A DNA stretch of 64,000 nt from Eukaryota sp. TZLM1-RC (GCA_040285825.1 JAUPSS010000001.1:1736001-1800000), one strand, 5' to 3'. Shown: positions 33,036-45,964, counted from the first letter of the stretch. Numbers and translations are program-made. The notes: generated from the sequence alone by a model not told the origin.

Positions 33036-36000
33036 TTTTTTTTTTTTAAAATTTAATTTTATTCTAAACCTATAAATCAACATCTAAAAAATCCATCTCT
33101 CCCAAAACAAAAACACTAGATGCAACTCTCTCATAGTGAGATCCAAGAGAAAGCAAAGCATCAGAAACCATCTTCAACATCCCCTTAAAAATAGAAAACA
33201 CAATTCTATTTTGCCAAAACAATCTGTTGAAATTTCTGCCAGTTCTTCTCTTTACAATCATTTCAAAATCATCCAAAAAACGTAAAGCAGTTGGTGCAAG
33301 TGAACCAAAAGGGAAAATACAAATGGATACAAATTGTATTTTTGCATGCTGTAGACTGGCCAATTTGGACAAAGGTTCATTGTATTTTTTGAATTTAAAA
33401 TTTTCAGCATTTGAAAGGGGATTATGAATTTCAGAATTAACAAGCCTTTCATTTGAGGCATTACAAGGATCAACAGACATTACATCCAATAAAATGAAGC
33501 TTCCATCTAATCCAGGTAATATGACATCACCTCTATTATTCTTATGAAAATCATTTTCAGCATCAAACAGATTTGACAACAAAGGTTCCAAGAAGGATTC
33601 AATTCTATGAGATTTACACATACAATATAACTGGTCTCTTACAGCATCATGAACCTTGCTTCTAAAAGTAATAAAATGTTTACAATTTAACAAATGAGTA
33701 GTTGTAATTTCTCGAGAACATTTACAAATTAAATTATGAGGTAAATTATCAGGCCAGATAAAGGAACGAAATCTCATATTCAGAGTCCAAGCAGAATCGG
33801 ATAAGAGAGTACCATAAACTTGTGGAATTGTTGTTACTAAGGCAGAAGAAGTACTGTCACACATATCTTGTAAAAGATTTGCAAAAGCGGGATTCTTTTT
33901 CTTGGCCAAGCCAAGTCTAACATCAAAATCCAAGCTTTCAAAAATCTTTGACAATTTTTGTTGAAGCTTTTTACAGCAAAACTGTAAATTAAATAGAGAT
34001 CGGTTTGGAATTTCTTGAATTGATTGAGGAAAACATTTGGTCCAAATTTGTGGCGGTAATTTTTCAAGTTCACAAGATAACTCATACAAATAGGGACTAC
34101 AATTGGGGACTAACAGATGAGAATCATCAGGAAATCTACGAGAAAATTCATAAATAAAATTTTGCCACCACCCAAGAATGCTGATTGACACAAAATTGAA
34201 GATTTAGTAAATCCAATACCCCCAAATTTGCTGAAGAAAATAAATGGCTTTTCAACATTCCTGGTTCTACATCCAATAAATCAGCAAAAAATTCTGTTCT
34301 CAATGAATTAAAAGAACGACAAAAATCTAATGCTATGGAAGGAGCACAAGATCTCAAAATGTGGGTTATTCTCCCAGTGTAGCAAATTTTAAGCATAAAA
34401 AATTTAATATGCTTTTCTATATCTAAAGAAGAAATTGAATCAAGTTCAATTTTCATTTTTTCCAAAATAACTTGCAATTCATTCTGAATTTGAGGCACAT
34501 TTCCTAACCAACAACCAAGGAACTTAAAAGCATCACTACTATAATTAGTAAAAGGGACAATAGAATCGTTTATCACGAGGTCTTGAGCAGAAGAGCCAAT
34601 CAGAAGGCATTTGCTGGCATTAAGATGAAGCCCAATATTTTCATATGAATCGGCAATTTCTTGAGCAACCAATTCTAGTAAATCAAATGAACCAATCAAG
34701 GATATATCATCCATATAAGCAACTATTTTTATAGAAGGGTATTTTTGCTTAATGATATTTAAAGTTTTGTGAATAGCCAAACAAAACAATAATGGACCTA
34801 AAGGGTCACCTTGCTTCACACCAGAAGATGATTTAAGAGCAAATGAATTAAAAATTAAATCTGATTCTTTACCATAAAAATGGTAGAAAAAACTCGATAG
34901 CTCAGGAAAATCAGATTTAATAACTTCAAAAATTGCTTCTCGCTTTACAGAATTAAAAGCATTTTTAAAGTCGAGATTAAAAATAAAATTATTTTCCTCT
35001 GCATTAAAAAAGGTATCAGAGGCAATAGCAGCAACAGAAGCACCATCAATTGTTTTGATTCCAAATTGATGAGGATTCAAAAATGTAGAGGCTTTGTCTT
35101 TGACACGATCGAAGACAATTGATGCCAGCAAACGAGAAAGAGATTCACCAACAGCAATTGGGCGTATTCCATCAGGTTTGATTCCGTTTCCAGGCTTTAC
35201 TAAAGCAATCAGACGTGCTGCGAGCAATTCAAATGGAGGATTTATTTTCAAAACAATTAATTGTTGAAAATAGTGGGCTAGATCATCAGCAATTTCGGGA
35301 GCACTGGAACACGCTATTTTTAAGAGATCAAAAGAAATTCCAGATGGGCCTGCTGCTTTCCCCTTTGGCAATTTTTGAATAGCTTTAAGAACTTCAATTG
35401 CAGTAATAGGATTTTCAATCCAAAAAGGACACACTTCAGGCTTGCTGCACTTGAAATTTTCTTGAGGATGCAACTTTTGGAGTTTTTCAAGGGTATCAGA
35501 GTTTACATCAGCCAAAGAAGTGGAAAACAAAGACTGCTTTGCGGCACCATAACGACCACGTAAGCACAATTTTCGGCAAATTTTTGATTTTACAATTTTT
35601 CTATTTCCCAATTTTTTCTTAAAACAATTTTTGTTTTTTCTAGCAAAATATTTCCAGAAGGATGAAATATTCCACTTATTATTTTTCAATTCAGAAGTAA
35701 AATTTCTCATTTCCATTGAGAAGGGGATTGTGCTGGCGGGACTTATTTCTACTGGGATCCGGATCGGGGGTCTTACGGTATCAACGGCTTTACAATTCGT
35801 ACAAAACAGAAGTTTTCGACCATTTCGTGAATCTGCAACATCTTTTTGCAAAATGGACAACAAAAATTACTGTTTTCAGAAGGGGAAGAAGAGGGAACAC
35901 TAGAAGCATTTAACTGTTGATCGTCAGAAACATTATTTTCAGCACCTTTCACAACGGCAACAGCTGGAACAGAACATTTGAGAATTTGTTGAGCAGATTT

Positions 36001-36528
36001 TAATTCAAATTCTCTTTTTTTGTTTCTCAGGGCACGTTCTCGAATTATGACCACTGATACCACAAATCGAACATTTTTAGAACCTTTTAATGGCAGTGGT
36101 TTCATTTTTTCAGTTCTTTCAATTTTGTCAATTTTTGAGTTAAAAGTAGAAATAGACTTTTGACTTTTTGCAGTTTCAGCTGGAGAAAACAAATTTCGAG
36201 AAACGGAGTTGTTAATAGAACGCGCAACAGAACGCAAGGAACGTAATGGTGGTTTTTCTGTGTTTTTTCTGGTACAATGATCAGTTTTTGAATGAAATTT
36301 TTTTTGAGATGAATTTCGAGCATAGCTTGTATTGTGGGGAGAGTGGGGAAGTGGAATGGATGAGCTTGATCTGACTGGTAGAATCTTTGCTTGGGCGTTC
36401 CAATCAGTATCAGAGTCACTATCAGCCAAAGGCATCGTTTTGACAGAGAAACAGTACGACTTTGACGCCTTGACAGAAAGTGAAATATGAAAGGGTTGAC
36501 TAAGGGAGGGAGAAAAAAAAAAAAAAAA
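33036..36528 (-). mobile_element. LINE-A, full length, minus strand (stratum 5)
   Basis: T12 at 33,036-33,047 is the 3' tail. A16 at 36,513-36,528 is the 5' homopolymer (T in sense), preceded by the conserved leader. An 11-bp TSD flanks it, with two filler bases (gg) next to the 5' end. It is inserted in the same orientation in the RT of another LINE-A. Confidence 0.95.
33070..36435 (-). pseudogene. LINE-A ORF of the stratum-5 copy
   Basis: ATG at 36,435, stop at 33,070-33,072. Two long open parts cover most of it: 571 codons from the second zinc module through RT and thumb (34,148-35,863), and 373 codons from the linker through RLE to the end (33,070-34,191). Lesions are homopolymer shifts near 34,167, 34,222 (five-G state), 35,847 and two compensating ones near 36,020-36,080. 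All catalytic motifs are present. A pair of compensating indels turns HAKYNLYPFVFSLF into HAKIQFVSICIFPF, a variant shared with other copies. Confidence 0.88.
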
Positions 36529-36530
36529 GG

Positions 36531-37377
36531 TTCCATCAGGTTTGATTCCGTTTCCAGGCTTTACTAAAGCAATCAGACGTGCTGCGAGTAATTCAAATGG
36601 AGGATTAATTTTCAAAACAATCAATTGTTGAAAATAGTGGGCTAGATCATCAGCAATTTCGGGAGCACTGGAACACGCTATTTTTAACAGATCAAAAGAA
36701 ATTCCAGATGGGCCTGCTGCTTTCCCCTTTGGCAATTTTTGAATAGCTTTAAGAACTTCAATTGCAGTAATAGGATTTTCAATCCAAAATGGACACACTT
36801 CAGGCTTGCTGCACTTGAAATTTTCTTGAGGATGCAACTTTTGAAGTTTTTCAAGGGTATCAGAGTTTGCATCAGCCAAAGAAGAGGAAAACAAAGACTG
36901 CTTTGCGGCACCATAACGACCACGTAAGCACAATTTACGGCAAATTTTTGATTTTACAATTTTTCTATTTCCAAATTTTTTCTTAAAACAATTTTTGTTT
37001 TTTCTAGCAAAATATTTCCAGAAGGATGAAATATTCCACTTATTATTTTTCAATTCAGAAGTAAAATTTCTCATTTCCATTGAGAAGGGGATTGTGCTGG
37101 CGGGACTTATTTCTACTGGGATCCGGATCGGGGGTCTTACGGTATCAACGGCTTTACAATTCGTACAAAACAGAAGTTTTCGACCATTTCGTGAATTTGC
37201 AACATCTTTTTTGCAAAATGGACAACAAAAATTACTGTTTTCAGAAGGGGAAGAAGAGGGAACACTAGAAGCATTTAACTGTTGATCGTCAGAAACATTA
37301 TTTTCAGCACCTTTCACAACGGCAACAGCTGGAACAGAACATTTGAGAATTTGTTGAGCAGATTTTAATTCAAATTC
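36531..37377 (-). pseudogene. LINE-A (stratum 4) part 3: RT fingers and second zinc module
   Basis: The minus strand encodes CCPFCKKDV...CTNC and then the RT finger region GKAAGPSG to KPGNGIKPDG. It is open, and it reads in frame into the 5' leader of the adjacent stratum-5 LINE-A through the T tract. It is interrupted at 37,378 by a plus-strand LINE-A with 17-bp TSD gattttaattcaaattc (37,361-37,377 and 45,488-45,504). Confidence 0.9.
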
Positions 37378-38314
37378 ATTGAGAACAGAATTTTTTGCTG
37401 ATTTATTGGATGTAGAACCAGGAATGTTGAAAAGCCATTTATTTTCTTCAGCAAATTTGGGGGGTATTGGATTTACTAAATCTTCAATTTTGTGTCAATC
37501 AGCATTCTTGGGTGGTGGCAAAAATTTTATTTATGAATTTTCTCGTAGATTTCCTGATGATTCCCATCTGTTAGTCCCCAATTGTAGTCCCTATTTGTAT
37601 AAGTTATCTTGTGAACTTGAAAAATTACCGCCACAAATTTGGACCAAATGCTTTCCTCAATCAATTCAAGAAATTCCAAACCGATCTCTATTTAATTTAC
37701 AGTTTTGCTGTAAAAAGCTTCAACAAAAATTGTCAAAGATTTTTGAAAGCTTGGATTTTGATGTTAGACTTGGCTTGGCCAAGAAAAAGAATCCCGCTTT
37801 TGCAAATCTTTTACAAGATATGTGTGACAGTACTTCTTCTGCCTTAGTAACAACAATTCCGCAAGTATATGGTACTCTCTTATCCGATTCTGCTTGGACT
37901 CTGAATATGAGATTTCGTTCCTTTATCTGGCCTGATAATTTACCTCATAATTTAATTTGTAAATGTTCTCGAGAAATTACATCTACTCATTTGTTAAATT
38001 GTAAACATTTTATTACTTTTAGAAGCAAGGTTCATGATGCTGTAAGAGACCAGTTATATTGTATGTGTAAATCTCATAGAATTGAATCCTTCTTGGAACC
38101 TCTGTTGTCAAATCTGTTTGATGCTGAAAATGATTTTCATAAGAATAATAGAGGTGATGTCATATTACCTGGATTAGATGGAAGCTTTATTTTATTGGAT
38201 GTAATGTCTGTTGATCCTTGTAATGCCTCAAATGAAAGGCTTGTTAATTCTGAAATTCATAATCCCCTTTCAAATGCTGAAAATTTTAAATTCAAAAAAT
38301 ACAATGAACCTTTG
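37378..38314 (+). pseudogene. LINE-A (stratum 5b) 5'-truncated, thumb to RLE, part 1
   Basis: It starts at the RT thumb (RTEFFADLLD) and is open for about 315 LINE-A codons through the linker (six-G, intact), knuckle, HDAVRD and R-G-D-x13-D to KKYNEPL. It is interrupted by a full-length LINE-B with 12-bp TSD aatgaacctttg (38,303-38,314 and 45,139-45,150). It ends at 45,139-45,487. Confidence 0.92.
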
Positions 38315-39184
38315 TTTTTTTTTTGGTTTAATTTTAATTTATTTTCAAAACCACAGTCTAAAAGTCAATATCTTCAAAACAAGCTTCCACACCATCAAAC
38401 CTTACAGCAGCAATGTTTTCATAATGTGCACTGACAGACATTAAAGCTTTCGAAATCATTTTAGGAATTGATTTGAAAATAGTAAAAACAATACGATTTA
38501 GCCACAAGCGACGATCAAAACGCTTATTCATTCTTTTTTTCACAAGATTTTCAAAATCATCAATAAAATTCAAAGCAGTTTTTCCAAGACGACCATACAA
38601 CGATACAATGGGCAAATTTGGTAATCTACATGGCGAACATGCTTCAATTCTTTTAAAGGATTTGCATACTTTTTCCGTTTGTACAATTCGGAGTCATCAA
38701 GGGGGGATACTTCGGATTGAGCATTTTTCAAGGCATTTTTCTTGCATACATCCACTGTTACGACATCAACAACATTCATGACATCATCAAACGAGGGCAC
38801 AACAACATCAGCACGTCGTTTTCCATATTCTGAATCTCTTACGCTTTCATTTATATCAAGAGACCTCAACAAAGGTTCTACAAAAGATTCAATATGATAG
38901 GAATTACACATTGCATGGATTTGATCTCTGACTGCATCATGCAACGTAGAACGATAGGAAATATATCTATTACAATTAAATAAATGTGATAATGTCAAAC
39001 CAGCTCCACATTTACAAAACAAATCATTGGGCAAATTACAAGGCCATAAATAACAACGCATTCTCATAGCAGTGGTCCATTGGTCGTCATTCAAAAATAG
39101 ACCATAAATCTGGGGAATTTGATTTATCAAAACTGCAGATGAACTGTCCTTCAAATCAATCAAAAAATTGGCAAAAGCAGGATT

Positions 39185-42100
39185 GTTTTTTTTTCTCCCT
39201 CCCTTAGTCAACCCTTTCATTTTTCACTTTCTGTCAAGGCGTCAAAGTCGTACTGTTTCTCTGTCAAAACGATGCCTTTGGCTGATAGTGACTCTGATAC
39301 TGATTGGAACGCCCAAGCAAAGATTCTACCAGTCAGATCAAGCTCATCCACTCCACTTCCCCACTCTCCCCACAATACAAGCTATGCTCGAAATTCATCT
39401 CAAAAAAATTTTCTTTCAAAAACTGATCATTGTACCAGAAAAAACACAGAAAAACCACCATTACGTTCCTTGCGTTCTGTTGCGCGTTCTATTAACAACC
39501 CCGTTTCTCGAAATTTGTTTTCTCCAGCTGAAACTGCAAAAAGTCAAAAGTCTATTTCTACTTTTAACTCAAAAATTGATAAAATTGAAAGAACTGAAAA
39601 TATGAAACCACTGCCATTAAAAGGTTCTAAAAAGTGTTCGATTTGTGGTATCAGTGGTCATAATTCGAGAACGTGCCCTGAGAAGCAAAAAAGAGAATTT
39701 GAATTAAAATCTGCTCAACAAATTCTCAAATGTTCTGTTCCAGCTGTTGCCGTTGTGAAAGGTGCTGAAAATGATGTTTCTGACGATCAACAGTTAAATG
39801 CTTCTAGTGTTTCCTCTTCTTCCTCTTCTGAAAACAGTAATTTTTGTTGTCCATTTTGCAAAAAAGATGTTGCAGATTCACGAAATGGTCGAAAACTTCT
39901 GTTTTGTACGCATTGTGAAGCCGTTGATACCGTAAGACCCCCGATCCGGATCCCAGTAGAAATAAGTCCCGCCAGCACAATCCCCTTCTCAATGGAAATG
40001 AGAAATTTTACTTCTGAATTGAAGAATAATAAGTGGAATATTTCATCCTTCTGGAAATATTTTGCTAGAAAAAACAAAAATTGTTTTAAGAAAAAATTTG
40101 GAAATAGAAAAATTGTAAAATCAAAAATTTGCCGAAAATTGTGCTTACGTGGTCGTTATGGTGCCGCAAAGCAGTCTTTGTTTTCCTCTTCTTTGGCTGA
40201 TGTAAACTCTGATACCCTTGAAAAACTCCAAAAGTTGCATCCTCAAGAAAATTTCAAGTGCAGCAAGCCTGAAGTGTGTCCTTTTTGGATTGAAAATCCT
40301 ATTACTGCAATTGAGGTTCTTAAAGCTATTCAAAAATTACCTAAGGGGAAAGCAGCAGGCCCATCTGGAATTTCTTTTGATCTCTTAAAAATAGCGTGTT
40401 CCAGTGCTCCCGAAATTGCTGATGATCTAGCCCACTATTTTCAACAATTAATTGTTTTGAAAATAAATCCTCCATTTGAATTGCTCGCAGCACGTCTGAT
40501 TGCTTTAGTAAAGCCTGGAAACGGAATCAAACCTGATGGAATACGCCCAATTGCTGTTGGTGAATCGCTTTCTCGTTTGCTGGCATCAATTGTCTTCGAT
40601 CGTGTCAAAGACAAAGCTTCTACTTTTTTAAATCCTCATCAATTTGGAATCAAAACAATTGATGGTGCTTCTGTTGCTGCTATTGCCTCTGATACCTTTT
40701 TTAATGCAGAGGAAAATAATTTTATTTTTAATCTCGACTTTAAAAATGCTTTTAATTCTGTAAAGCGAGAAGCAATTTTTGAAGTTATTAAATCTGATTT
40801 TCCTGAGCTATCGAGTTTTTTCTACCATTTTTATGGTAAAGAATCAGATTTAATTTTTAATTCATTTGCTCTTAAATCATCTTCTGGTGTGAAGCAAGGT
40901 GACCCTTTAGGTCCATTATTGTTTTGTTTAGCTATTCACAAAACTTTAAATATCATTAAGCAAAAATACCCTTCTATAAAAATAGTTGCTTATATGGATG
41001 ATATATCCTTGATTGGTTCATTTGATTTACTAGAATTGGTCGCTCAAGAAATTGCCGATTCATATGAAAATATTGGGCTTCATCTTAATGCCAGCAAATG
41101 CCTTCTGATTGGCTCTTCTGCTCAAGACCTCGTGATAAACGATTCTATTGTCCCTTTTACTAATTATAGTAGTGATGCTTTTAAGTTCCTTGGTTGTTGG
41201 TTAGGAAATGTGCCTCAAATTCAGAATGAATTGCAAGTTATTTTGGAAAAATGAAAATTGAACTTGATTCAATTTCTTCTTTAGATATAGAAAAGCATAT
41301 TAAATTTTTTATGCTTAAAATTTGCTACACTGGGAGAATAACCCACATTTTGAGATCTTGTGCTCCTTCCATAGCATTAGATTTTTGTCGTTCTTTTAAT
41401 TCATTGAGAACAGAATTTTTTGCTGATTTATTGGATGTAGAACCAGGAATGTTGAAAAGCCATTTATTTTCTTCAGCAAATTTGGGGGTATTGGATTTAC
41501 TAAATCTTCAATTTTGTGTCAATCAGCATTCTTGGGTGGTGGCAAAAATTTTATTTATGAATTTTCTCGTAGATTTCCTGATGATTCCCATCTGTTAGTC
41601 CCCAATTGTAGTCCCTATTTGTATGAGTTATCTTGTGAACTTGAAAAATTACCGCCACAAATTTGGACCAAATGCTTTCCTCAATCAATTCAAGAAATTC
41701 CAAACCGATCTCTATTTAATTTACAGTTTTGCTGTAAAAAGCTTCAACAAAAATTGTCAAAGATTTTTGAAAGCTTGGATTTTGATGTTAGACTTGGCTT
41801 GGCCAAGAAAAAGAATCCCGCTTTTGCAAATCTTTTACAAGATATGTGTGACAGTACTTCTTCTGCCTTAGTAACAACAATTCCACAAGTTTATGGTACT
41901 CTCTTATCCGATTCTGCTTGGACTCTGAATATGAGATTTCGTTCCTTTATCTGGCCTGATAATTTACCTCATAATTTAATTTGTAAATGTTCTCGAGAAA
42001 TTACAACTACTCATTTGTTAAATTGTAAACATTTTATTACTTTTAGAAGCAAGGTTCATGATGCTGTAAGAGACCAGTTATATTGTATGTGTAAATCTCA

Positions 42101-42677
42101 TAGAATTGAATCCTTCTTGGAACCTCTGTTGTCAAATCTGTTTGATGCTGAAAATGATTTTCATAAGAATAATAGAGGTGATGTCATATTACCTGGATTA
42201 GATGGAAGCTTTATTTTATTGGATGTAATGTCTGTTGATCCTTGTAATGCCTCAAATGAAAGGCTTGTTAATTCTGAAATTCATAATCCCCTTTCAAATG
42301 CTGAAAATTTTAAATTCAAAAAATACAATGAACCTTTGTCCAAATTGGCCAGTCTACAGCATGCAAAAATACAATTTGTATCCATTTGTATTTTCCCTTT
42401 TGGTTCACTTGCACCAACTGCTTTACGTTTTTTGGATGATTTTGAAATGATTGTAAAGAGAAGAACTGGCAGAAATTTCAACAGATTGTTTTGGCAAAAT
42501 AGAATTGTGTTTTCTATTTTTAAGGGGATGTTGAAGATGGTTTCTGATGCTTTGCTTTCTCTTGGATCTCACTATGAGAGAGTTGCATCTAGTGTTTTTG
42601 TTTTGGGAGAGATGGATTTTTTTAGATGTTGATTTATAGGTTTAGAATAAAATTAATTTTTTTTAAAAAAAAAAAAA
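39185..42677 (+). mobile_element. LINE-A, full length, plus strand (stratum 7, the innermost insertion)
   Basis: T9 tract (39,186-39,194), conserved leader, ORF, AATAAA and an A13 tail (42,665-42,677). TSD gcaggatt (39,177-39,184 and 42,678-42,685), extendable to 12 bp through the tail. It lies in the LINE-B at 38,315-45,138 and nothing has inserted into it, so it is among the youngest insertions. Confidence 0.96.
39272..42639 (+). CDS. LINE-A polyprotein (best preserved): CCHC / RT / RLE, about 1,122 codons
   Basis: The ATG at 39,272 opens 660 uninterrupted codons: acidic N-terminus, CCHC knuckle 122-135, Cys-pair module 192-215, RT with GKAAGPSG near 360, FKNAFNSVKR, GVKQGDPLGP near 545 and YMDD 574-577. 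Single-base changes near 41,250 (A run), 41,487 (five G) and 42,618 (T run) shift the frame, but the 372-codon RLE half (41,514-42,632) is open with C-K-C-x7-H-x3-C from 905, HDAVRD and R-G-D-x13-D at 969-985. No substitution lesion was seen. Function, from family knowledge: target nicking and target-primed reverse transcription. Whether it is active depends on whether three homopolymer calls are real. Confidence 0.92.
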
Positions 42678-45138
42678 GCAGGATTTTCTTTCTTAGCCGT
42701 GCTAAGTCGAACAATAAAATCCTTGTTTTCAAAATTTTTCAAAAGATGTCGTTGGAGCTTTTTCAACGCAAATTTTAATGAATATAAACTTCTGTCTGGA
42801 ATTTCTTGAATGGATATGGGGAAACATGATTGCCATAAGTCGGGAGATAAACTGGATATTTCTTCTCTTAAGTTATCCAGGAATATGCTATTTGTATTTT
42901 CAAGAAGATTTTCGGCAAAAGGATATCTTCTAGAGAATTCAAATACAAAATTTTTTCCACCACCAATAAATGCAGCTTTGGTCAAATATTTTGATGAATT
43001 GAATCCAACACCACCAAGTTGAACATCAGAAAAAATATGATTTTTCAAAATTGATGGATCAACAGACATTAAATAAGCCAAAAATTGGGTACGTATTTTG
43101 TTAAATTGTCTACAAAAATTGTAAGTTAGGGATGGAGGTAATGATCGCAGTAAATGAGTAATTTTTCCAGCATAACAAATTTTCAAAAGAAAAAACTTAA
43201 GATGTTTTTCCAATTCAAGAGTCTTTATGACTTCTAGCTCTTTTTTAATTGAATTTAAATAATTTTCAAGGCTGTCAAGTGTCTTTTCGGCAGAACCTAA
43301 ATAGCAACCCAGAAAGCAGAAACTAGTTGAAGTATAATCAATATATGGAACTTCGAGGGAATTAATTATTAACTTAACATTTTTTCTAGAAATACAAAAA
43401 CATTTTTGAACATTCAAGTGAAGACCTATGGATTGGTATAATGTAGCAGCTTCATTAGCAACCCTATTAATTGTACTTTCTGGACCAATACAAGAAATGT
43501 CATCCATGTAAGCTACCACTTGAAGGTCAGAATTTTCTTCTTTTAATTTTTTTCAAAATTGGGTGAATTGCAAGACAAAAAAAGAAAAGGACCTAAAGGG
43601 TCTCCTTGTTTAACTCCTGATAAAGAATCCAGATTAAAAGAATTAAAAATTAAATCAGATGAATTACCATAAAACCTATAAAAAAAAGGTTTCGAGTTCA
43701 GGAAAATTTGATTTGATTTCTTTCCAAATTGAATCTCTTTTCACTGAATTGAAAGCATTTTTGAAATCAAGATTAAAAATGCAACTATTTTCGTGACAAT
43801 TGAAAAACAGATCAGATGTCAAAGCTGCAACTGAAGCTCCATCAATGGTTTTGATTCCATATTGGAATGGAGAAAAGTATTCTTTAGCTTTTGTTGAAAC
43901 TCGATTAAAAATTACTGAAGACATCAGGCGATAAATGGCTTCACCTATGGCAATTGGGCGAACTTTTCCATTAGGTTTAGTTAAAGCCACTAACCTTGAT
44001 GCACTTAATTCTTTGGGTGGAACAATTTTCATTGTCAAAACATCTTGAAAAAAGGAACATAAATCTTTAATAATAAAGGAATTTTGGCGGCACACAGATT
44101 TCAGCATATCAAAAGTAATTCCAGATGGACCTGGAGCTTTTCCAGATGGAAGACGGAAAATGGCAGTTTCAACTTCTTTTTCAGAAAGTGGATTTTGTTT
44201 CCAAAATTGTGAAGCAGATGGTTTATCCAAATTAAGAAATTCAGCTGGATGCAGATCTACTAATTGATTTACAGTTTCATCAGTCACAGGAGCAAGATCA
44301 GATGAGAACAGAGCGTTTTTCCCTGAACCATATCTCCCACGTAGCAAAAGTTTTCGTACAGTCTTAATCTTGGGTTGTTTCTTTGGAGTGAAAACCTTTT
44401 GGGGACGAGAACCTGATTTTTGTTCAAGGAAGAATTTCCAAATAGAAAATATATCCCATTCTCCTTTTTTCAAAGCAAGACTGAATGTTCTAAACGCAAC
44501 AGAAAAGGGAATGGAAGCCTTGGGACTGAGAACATTCGGAATCTTACATGGAGGCCGTAATGTATCAAGCGAGGAGCAAACATGGCATACATATAAATTA
44601 TTTTTTAAAATATATCTTTCAGCTTTTCATTACAAATAGCACAATTATCAATTTGACTTGCTTCAAGGGGAATATCTAACATCACTGCATCATTGTCTTC
44701 TGCAGTGCACTCATCTTTGGGAGGTAAATTAAATTCTAAATTATGTAATTCAGCGGCAGCGGCGGTTACAGAATAAGAAATAGATGGATTTTGATAATTT
44801 TCACATTTTTTAGAATTCTTTTTATGACCAACTTTATGACAGGATGAGCAACGGGGAACATTTTTTGAGAGTTTAGTGTTTTTTGCGGCACGCTGATCAT
44901 TTTTTGAATTGAAAATTTTTTGAGAAGAATTTCGAGCATAGCTTGGAGGGTGGGGAGAGTGGAGGAGTGAAGGGGATGAGCTTGATCTGTCAGGTAGAAC
45001 CTTTACTTGGGCATTCCAATCAGTATCGGAGTCACTATCAGTCTCTGGCATCGTTTTGGGAGAGACACAGTACAACTTTGACGCCAACACAGAAAGTGAA
45101 AAATGAGAGGCTTGACCAAAAGAGGGAGAAAAAAAAAT

Positions 45139-45487
45139 GAATGAACCTTTGTCCAAATTGGCCAGTCTACAGCATGCAAAATACAATTTGTATCCATTTG
45201 TATTTTCCCTTTTTGGTTCACTTGCACCAACTGCTTTACGTTTTTTGGATGATTTTGAAATGATTGTAAAGAGAAGTACTGGCAGAAATTTCAACAGATT
45301 GTTTTGGCAAAATAGAATTGTGTTTTCTATTTTTAAGGGGATGTTGATGATGGTTTCTGATGCTTTGCTTTCTCTTGGATCTCACTATGAGAGAGTTGCA
45401 TCTAGTGTTTTTGTTTTGGGAGAGATGGATTTTTTAGATGTTGATTTATAGGTTTAGAATAAAATTAATTTTTTTTAAAAAAAAAAA
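45139..45487 (+). pseudogene. LINE-A (stratum 5b) part 2: C-terminus and 3' end
   Basis: This continues 37,378-38,314 from NEPLSKLASLQHAK to the stop at 45,449-45,451, then AATAAA and an A11 tail (45,477-45,487). The right TSD follows at 45,488. Confidence 0.9.
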
Positions 45488-45955
45488 GATTTTAATTCAA
45501 ATTCTCTTTTTTGTTTCTCAGGGCACGTTCTCGAATTATGACCACTGATACCACAAATCGAACATTTTTTAGAACCTTTTAATGGCAGTGGTTTCATTTT
45601 TTCAGTTCTTTCAATTTTGTCAATTTTTGAGTTAAAAGTAGAAATAGACTTTTGACTTTTTGCAGTTTCAGCTGGAGAAAACAAATTTCGAGAAACGGAG
45701 TTGTTAATAGAACGCGCAACAGAACGCAAGGAACGTAATGGTGGTTTTTCTGTGTTTTTTCTGGTACAATGATCAGTTTTTGAATGAGAATTTTTTTGAG
45801 ATGAATTTCGAGCATAGCCTGTATTGTGGGGAGAGTGGGGAAGTGGAGTGGATGAGCTTGATCTGACTGGTAGAATCTTTGCTTGGGCGTTCCAATCAGT
45901 ATCAGAGTCACTATCAGCCAAAGGCATCGTTTTGACAGAGAAACAGTACGACTTT
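45488..45955 (-). pseudogene. LINE-A (stratum 4) part 4: N-terminus and truncated leader
   Basis: The minus strand has the ATG at 45,927 and encodes MPLADSDSDTDW, the Ser/Lys-rich region and the CCHC knuckle. The leader is cut 26 nt upstream of the ATG. The filler agaaacagt (45,956-45,964) copies bases located 15-20 nt away and sits before the TSD agtccaagc. Confidence 0.9.
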
Positions 45956-45964
45956 AGAAACAGT

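Larger units (their letters stand above)
38358..45051 (-). pseudogene. LINE-B polyprotein: zinc knuckle / RT / RLE, split by LINE-A and frameshifts
   Basis: The ATG at 45,051 begins MPETDSDSDTDWNAQVKV, like LINE-A. Next come a looser knuckle (C-x2-C-x4-H-x6-C), CAICNEKL...CHVC, RT fingers GKAPGPSGITFDMLK, LDFKNAFNSVKR, SGVKQGDPLGPFFF and YMDDISCIG, then the linker and, beyond the inserted LINE-A, C-K-C-x7-H-x3-C, HDAVRD and R-R-A-D-x13-D, stop at 38,358-38,360. Frame changes lie near 44,607, 43,683, 43,545 and 38,605. Without the insert it is about 1,065 codons. Protein identity to LINE-A is clear in the RT, but the segment after about codon 60 is unlike LINE-A. Confidence 0.88.
38315..45138 (-). 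mobile_element. LINE-B, full length, minus strand (stratum 6), split by LINE-A
   Basis: The 3' tail is at 38,315-38,324 (T10). The 5' leader ends near 45,128, followed by the 8-base homopolymer 45,129-45,136. A 12-bp TSD flanks it. Without the LINE-A at 39,185-42,677 it is about 3.3 kb. The two halves join exactly at KENPAF|ANFLID. It is the only complete LINE-B in the window and defines the family. Confidence 0.95.
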
